This document shows positions 61,881 to 64,000 of a stretch of 64,000 nucleotides of DNA, one piece after another. Position numbers and translations under genes: made by a program. This stretch comes from UBA11855 sp964591705 (GTDB lineage: Archaea > Thermoproteota > Bathyarchaeia > Bathyarchaeales > Bathycorpusculaceae): the NCBI GenBank assembly GCA_964591705.1, contig CAZQCX010000002.1, positions 21,514 through 85,513 on the forward strand. Direction: 5' to 3'. The notes beneath the pieces are model-generated. The model searched no databases. It saw nothing but the letters and a program-made list of their open reading frames with translations, and was not told the DNA's origin. Numbering within the stretch: position 1 is the first letter of the stretch; each line of letters starts with the position of its first letter.

Positions 61881-62345
61881 TTGAATACTCCCCATGACGT
61901 TCCAGCACTACCTTTCATAGAAAAATTGGCCAAATACTTGAAAGAAAACGTTGATCAAGTTCAGCCACCCGCATGGGCAGCTGTGGCAAAGACAGGTTCA
62001 CATGTCGAAAAACAACCTCAGAACGCTGATTGGTGGTACGTTCGAAACGCTGCAATCCTGCGGAAGGTATACGCTCATGAACCAATAGGCTTGGAAAAAC
62101 TGCGCGCAGACTATGGAGGAAGAAAAGGCTTTACAGTAAAGCCAAATCATGCCTGCAAAGCGGGCGGAAGCAACATCCGCAAGGCTCTCCAACAACTGGA
62201 AGCAGCAGGATTAATCCAGACATCCAGACCTCAAGGGCGAAAAATGACCCCCAAAGGACGCAAGCTCCTGCAAGAAGTGGCTGCAGACCTCCACAGAGAA
62301 ATGATCAAGACAACCCCTGAACTCAGCAAGTACAAGGGCGAGTAG
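61881..62345 (+). CDS. rps19e: Ribosomal protein eS19
   Basis: 154 residues, small-subunit protein present only in archaea and eukaryotes. The characteristic opening is HDVPALPFIEKLAKYLKENV, then PPAWAAVAKTGSHVEKQPQN and DWWYVRNAAILRKVYAHEPI, and the C-terminal GSNIRKALQQLEAAGLIQTS, GRKMTPKGRKLLQEVA. Start at TTG 61881, which gives the usual N-terminus. First gene of the PDCD5-eL39-eL31-aIF6 cluster. Confidence 0.96.
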   Translation: MNTPHDVPALPFIEKLAKYLKENVDQVQPPAWAAVAKTGSHVEKQPQNADWWYVRNAAILRKVYAHEPIGLEKLRADYGGRKGFTVKPNHACKAGGSNIRKALQQLEAAGLIQTSRPQGRKMTPKGRKLLQEVAADLHREMIKTTPELSKYKGE

Positions 62346-62348
62346 GGA

Positions 62349-62675
62349 ATGTCAGACGAAGAGCTCGAATCGATACGCAGAAGAAAACTTCTGGCAATGA
62401 AGCAACGGTCAGAAGACGATCAAAAACAATCCGAAGTCGAACAACTCGAAGCGCAGAAACAGGCATTGCTGAGGCAAATTCTTTCGCCCGAAGCTAGACA
62501 GCGTCTGACAAACCTGAAAATGATCAAACCCGGAATCATCGATCAACTTGAACTTCAACTCATACAACTCGCTCAGACGGGGAAACTTCCTATTCCCTTG
62601 TCAGATGTACAGCTGAAACAAATCCTAGTTCAACTCCAGGGAAGAAAACGAGAAATCACAATAAGAAGAGTGTAG
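62349..62675 (+). CDS. PDCD5-related DNA-binding protein
   Basis: 108 residues: DEELESIRRRKLLAMKQRSE, a Gln/Glu-rich helix, then ILSPEARQRLTNLKMIKPGI and VQLKQILVQLQGRKREITIR at the C-terminus. This is the archaeal MTH1615/PDCD5 family, a three-helix bundle that binds DNA or possibly the ribosome or chaperonin. It starts three bases after eS19 with GGG in front of the ATG. Position between eS19 and eL39 is conserved in many archaea. Confidence 0.95.
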   Translation: MSDEELESIRRRKLLAMKQRSEDDQKQSEVEQLEAQKQALLRQILSPEARQRLTNLKMIKPGIIDQLELQLIQLAQTGKLPIPLSDVQLKQILVQLQGRKREITIRRV

Positions 62676-62677
62676 AA

Positions 62678-62836
62678 ATGGCAAGAGTCAAACCCCCTGC
62701 AAAAAAGCGCAGGCTTTCGAAAGCCGGCAAACAGAAGAAGCCAGTCCCAACTTGGGTCATAGTGCGAACGAGTGGCAAAGTCAGAACTAACCCCAAACGC
62801 CGCAGGAACTGGAGAACACGAAAGATTAAGGCATAG
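62678..62836 (+). CDS. rpl39e: Ribosomal protein eL39
   Basis: A 52-residue basic protein (MARVKPPAKKRRLSKAGKQK, then PVPTWVIVRTSGKVRTNPKR and RRNWRTRKIKA). The PxWVxxRT and RRRNWRxxKI segments identify eL39, which lines the exit tunnel of the large subunit. The ATG is two bases beyond the PDCD5 stop codon. Confidence 0.96.
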   Translation: MARVKPPAKKRRLSKAGKQKKPVPTWVIVRTSGKVRTNPKRRRNWRTRKIKA

Positions 62837-62849
62837 GAGAAATACGAAA

Positions 62850-63329
62850 ATGGTGCCCGAAGAGAAAACCGTGCAACCTGCAATTGAAGACAGCACAGCA
62901 GAAACCGCTGAAGAAATCGAACCTGAAGAAATACTGGAGGAAAAAACAAAAGAGGTCGCAGAAGCAGGAACGCTGGAAGAAGCAGAAAAAGCAAAGCCAG
63001 CGCCCAAGAAGAAAGAAAAAGACACCGAAATAGTCGAGGAACGAATCTACACTATCCCGCTGGGAAAAGCCTCGGTCCGACCTCCTAAGAAAAGAGCTCC
63101 ACGCGCCGTGCAGATGATCAAAGCCTTCATCACCAGACACATGAAACTCGAAATGCGAGTTGAAGAAGAAGAGGAAAAAGAAGAACTGCACAAACTCACA
63201 ATCAGCCAAGAAGTAAACGAAAAAATCTGGGGCAGAGGTATAGAGAAGCCTCCAAGGAAAATCCGCGTTCGTGCAGCCAAAGACAAAGACGGCAACGTCA
63301 CAATCTATTTGGCTGAAGGCGAACAATAA
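62850..63329 (+). CDS. rpl31e: Ribosomal protein eL31 with acidic N-terminal extension
   Basis: 159 residues. The eL31 core starts near residue 59: VEERIYTIPLGKASVRPPKK, RAPRAVQMIKAFITRHMKLE, VNEKIWGRGIEKPPRKIRVR, ending with DGNVTIYLAEGEQ. In front of it are about 57 residues rich in Glu and Ala and then Lys (EEIEPEEILEEKTKEVAEAG, PAPKKKEKD), while archaeal eL31 is generally 80-100 residues. The ATG follows eL39 by 13 bases with GGAG upstream. The extension is in frame and has no start codon closer to the core, so it appears genuine. Confidence 0.94.
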   Translation: MVPEEKTVQPAIEDSTAETAEEIEPEEILEEKTKEVAEAGTLEEAEKAKPAPKKKEKDTEIVEERIYTIPLGKASVRPPKKRAPRAVQMIKAFITRHMKLEMRVEEEEEKEELHKLTISQEVNEKIWGRGIEKPPRKIRVRAAKDKDGNVTIYLAEGEQ

Positions 63330-64000
63330 TTGGCTGTCTACTTATCCAGCATTGTCGGCAGCGCAAGCATAGGTGTTTACTCCCTAGCCACCGACAAAGT
63401 TGTTCTTATCCCTAACGTGGTTCCGCTGAAGAAGGCGGAAAGAACCGCGGAGTGGCTCAAGGCGAAACTCATCTCCACCTCAATCAGCGGATCAGTCCTC
63501 ATAGGCGCATTCGCCAGCGCGAACTCCAATGGCATATTGCTGCCAAACTCTATCCAAGAAGGAGAACTTCTACAGATAAAGAAACACTTCGAAAACAACG
63601 TTACAATAATGGAAACGAAGAAGACAGCTCATGGGAACCTAGTCCTAGCAAACGATTTCGGAGCAGTCGTTGACCCACGCCTTAAAGAACCACATATCAA
63701 AAAGATATCTGACACGTTGGGTGTTGAAGTAGTCCCAGCGGAAATTGCTGGGTTACCATACGTCGGCTCTCTCGCAGTTGCTACAAACAAGGGGGTCCTT
63801 GCTCATCCACTGCTTAAGGATGAAGAGCGCAAAGCGTTAGAAAGTGTTTTCAAAGTGCCGGTGGATGTTGGCTCGGTGAACTGTGGAATCCCCTATGTCG
63901 GAACGGGGCTAATCGCAAATTCTCATGCGGCAGTTGCAGGTTCCTTGACAACTGGACCCGAGATGTTTATAATTGGGAATGCACTGGATGTTGTGCAGGA
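63330..64000 (+). CDS. eif6: Translation initiation factor aIF6 (3' end outside window)
   Basis: Anti-association factor that binds the large subunit. The TTG start immediately follows the eL31 stop. Readable are VGSASIGVYSLATDKVVLIP, SGSVLIGAFASANSNGILLP, TAHGNLVLANDFGAVVDPRL, ALESVFKVPVDVGSVNCGIP and YVGTGLIANSHAAVAGSLTT, which show the fivefold alpha-beta pseudo-repeats of IF6. About 223 codons are present and the frame is open at position 64000; the family is about 220-230 residues, so few residues are missing. Confidence 0.95.
   Translation, partial: MAVYLSSIVGSASIGVYSLATDKVVLIPNVVPLKKAERTAEWLKAKLISTSISGSVLIGAFASANSNGILLPNSIQEGELLQIKKHFENNVTIMETKKTAHGNLVLANDFGAVVDPRLKEPHIKKISDTLGVEVVPAEIAGLPYVGSLAVATNKGVLAHPLLKDEERKALESVFKVPVDVGSVNCGIPYVGTGLIANSHAAVAGSLTTGPEMFIIGNALDVVQ

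Noticed and set aside
62826..63326. Long Phe/Cys-rich minus-strand frame opposite eL31
   Set aside because: It is the antisense of the Glu/Lys-rich eL31 gene, whose identity is certain.
1..64000. Search for CRISPR arrays, rRNA and tRNA genes
   Set aside because: No regularly spaced repeats, no rRNA core sequences and no tRNA T-loop pattern with matching acceptor stem were found by reading the intergenic regions; a short or intron-containing tRNA could still be missed.

Overview
The window is archaeal. It carries an archaeal-type leucyl-tRNA synthetase, an archaeal asparaginyl-tRNA synthetase, RNase P protein 4 (Rpp21), ribosomal proteins eS19, eL39 and eL31, PDCD5, aIF6, an archaeosortase, TATA-like boxes ahead of several genes and many TTG/GTG starts. 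The gene mix (AMP-forming acetyl-CoA synthetase, PyrD/PyrK dihydroorotate dehydrogenase, class II GlpX fructose bisphosphatase, YWTRPI-type PQQ propeller protein, DUF763, thiolase plus DUF35) suggests a TACK-group archaeon, most likely a Bathyarchaeia-like lineage. That placement is inference from gene content. I saw no rRNA, tRNA or CRISPR array.

Layout. 0-10.4 kb: leuS (C-terminus outside the window), a divergent polyprenyl synthetase, an MFS carrier, a peptide-modifying-type radical SAM enzyme, a small possibly frameshifted gene, a NapH-like membrane ferredoxin and a large CARDB surface protein. 10.4-12.6 kb: a decayed insertion sequence with recognisable terminal inverted repeats, followed by about 1.2 kb with no convincing gene. 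12.6-21.9 kb: pyrD-pyrK with a small Cys-rich partner, acs, a ferredoxin reductase-like flavoprotein, asnS, MFS and CDF transporters. 21.9-25.3 kb: a tightly coupled three-gene operon encoding a short SMC-like ATPase, a kleisin-like protein and a tandem winged-helix (KITE/MAGE-like) protein. 25.6-34.4 kb: metabolic and membrane genes, including glpX and thiolase-DUF35. 34.6-36.5 kb: a membrane-anchored solute-binding protein whose lobes are in circularly permuted order. 36.6-43.1 kb: an EF-Tu-domain-2-like protein, rhomboid protease, HEAT-repeat pseudogene, tRNA methylthiotransferase, a ribbon-helix-helix regulator pair, a LarA-like protein and an acetyltransferase. 43.7-54.4 kb: a surface-glycan and protein-anchoring locus (GT2, sugar-nucleotide epimerase, LPG-synthase-type membrane protein, two giant GT-C proteins, a PGF-pre-PGF surface protein and an archaeosortase). 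54.4-64 kb: RNase P and YhbY genes, two Lrp regulators, a PQQ-propeller surface protein and a membrane-bound HTH protein, then the conserved eS19-PDCD5-eL39-eL31-aIF6 cluster.

The strongest candidate for an undescribed system is the SMC/kleisin/KITE operon. The ATPase has an Smc5-like head signature but only about 640 residues, no evident hinge and no zinc hook. The other two proteins match kleisin and Nse3/MAGE patterns by eye. Next are the permuted substrate-binding protein and the archaeosortase with its divergently encoded candidate substrate. All family assignments come from reading motifs; no database search was possible.
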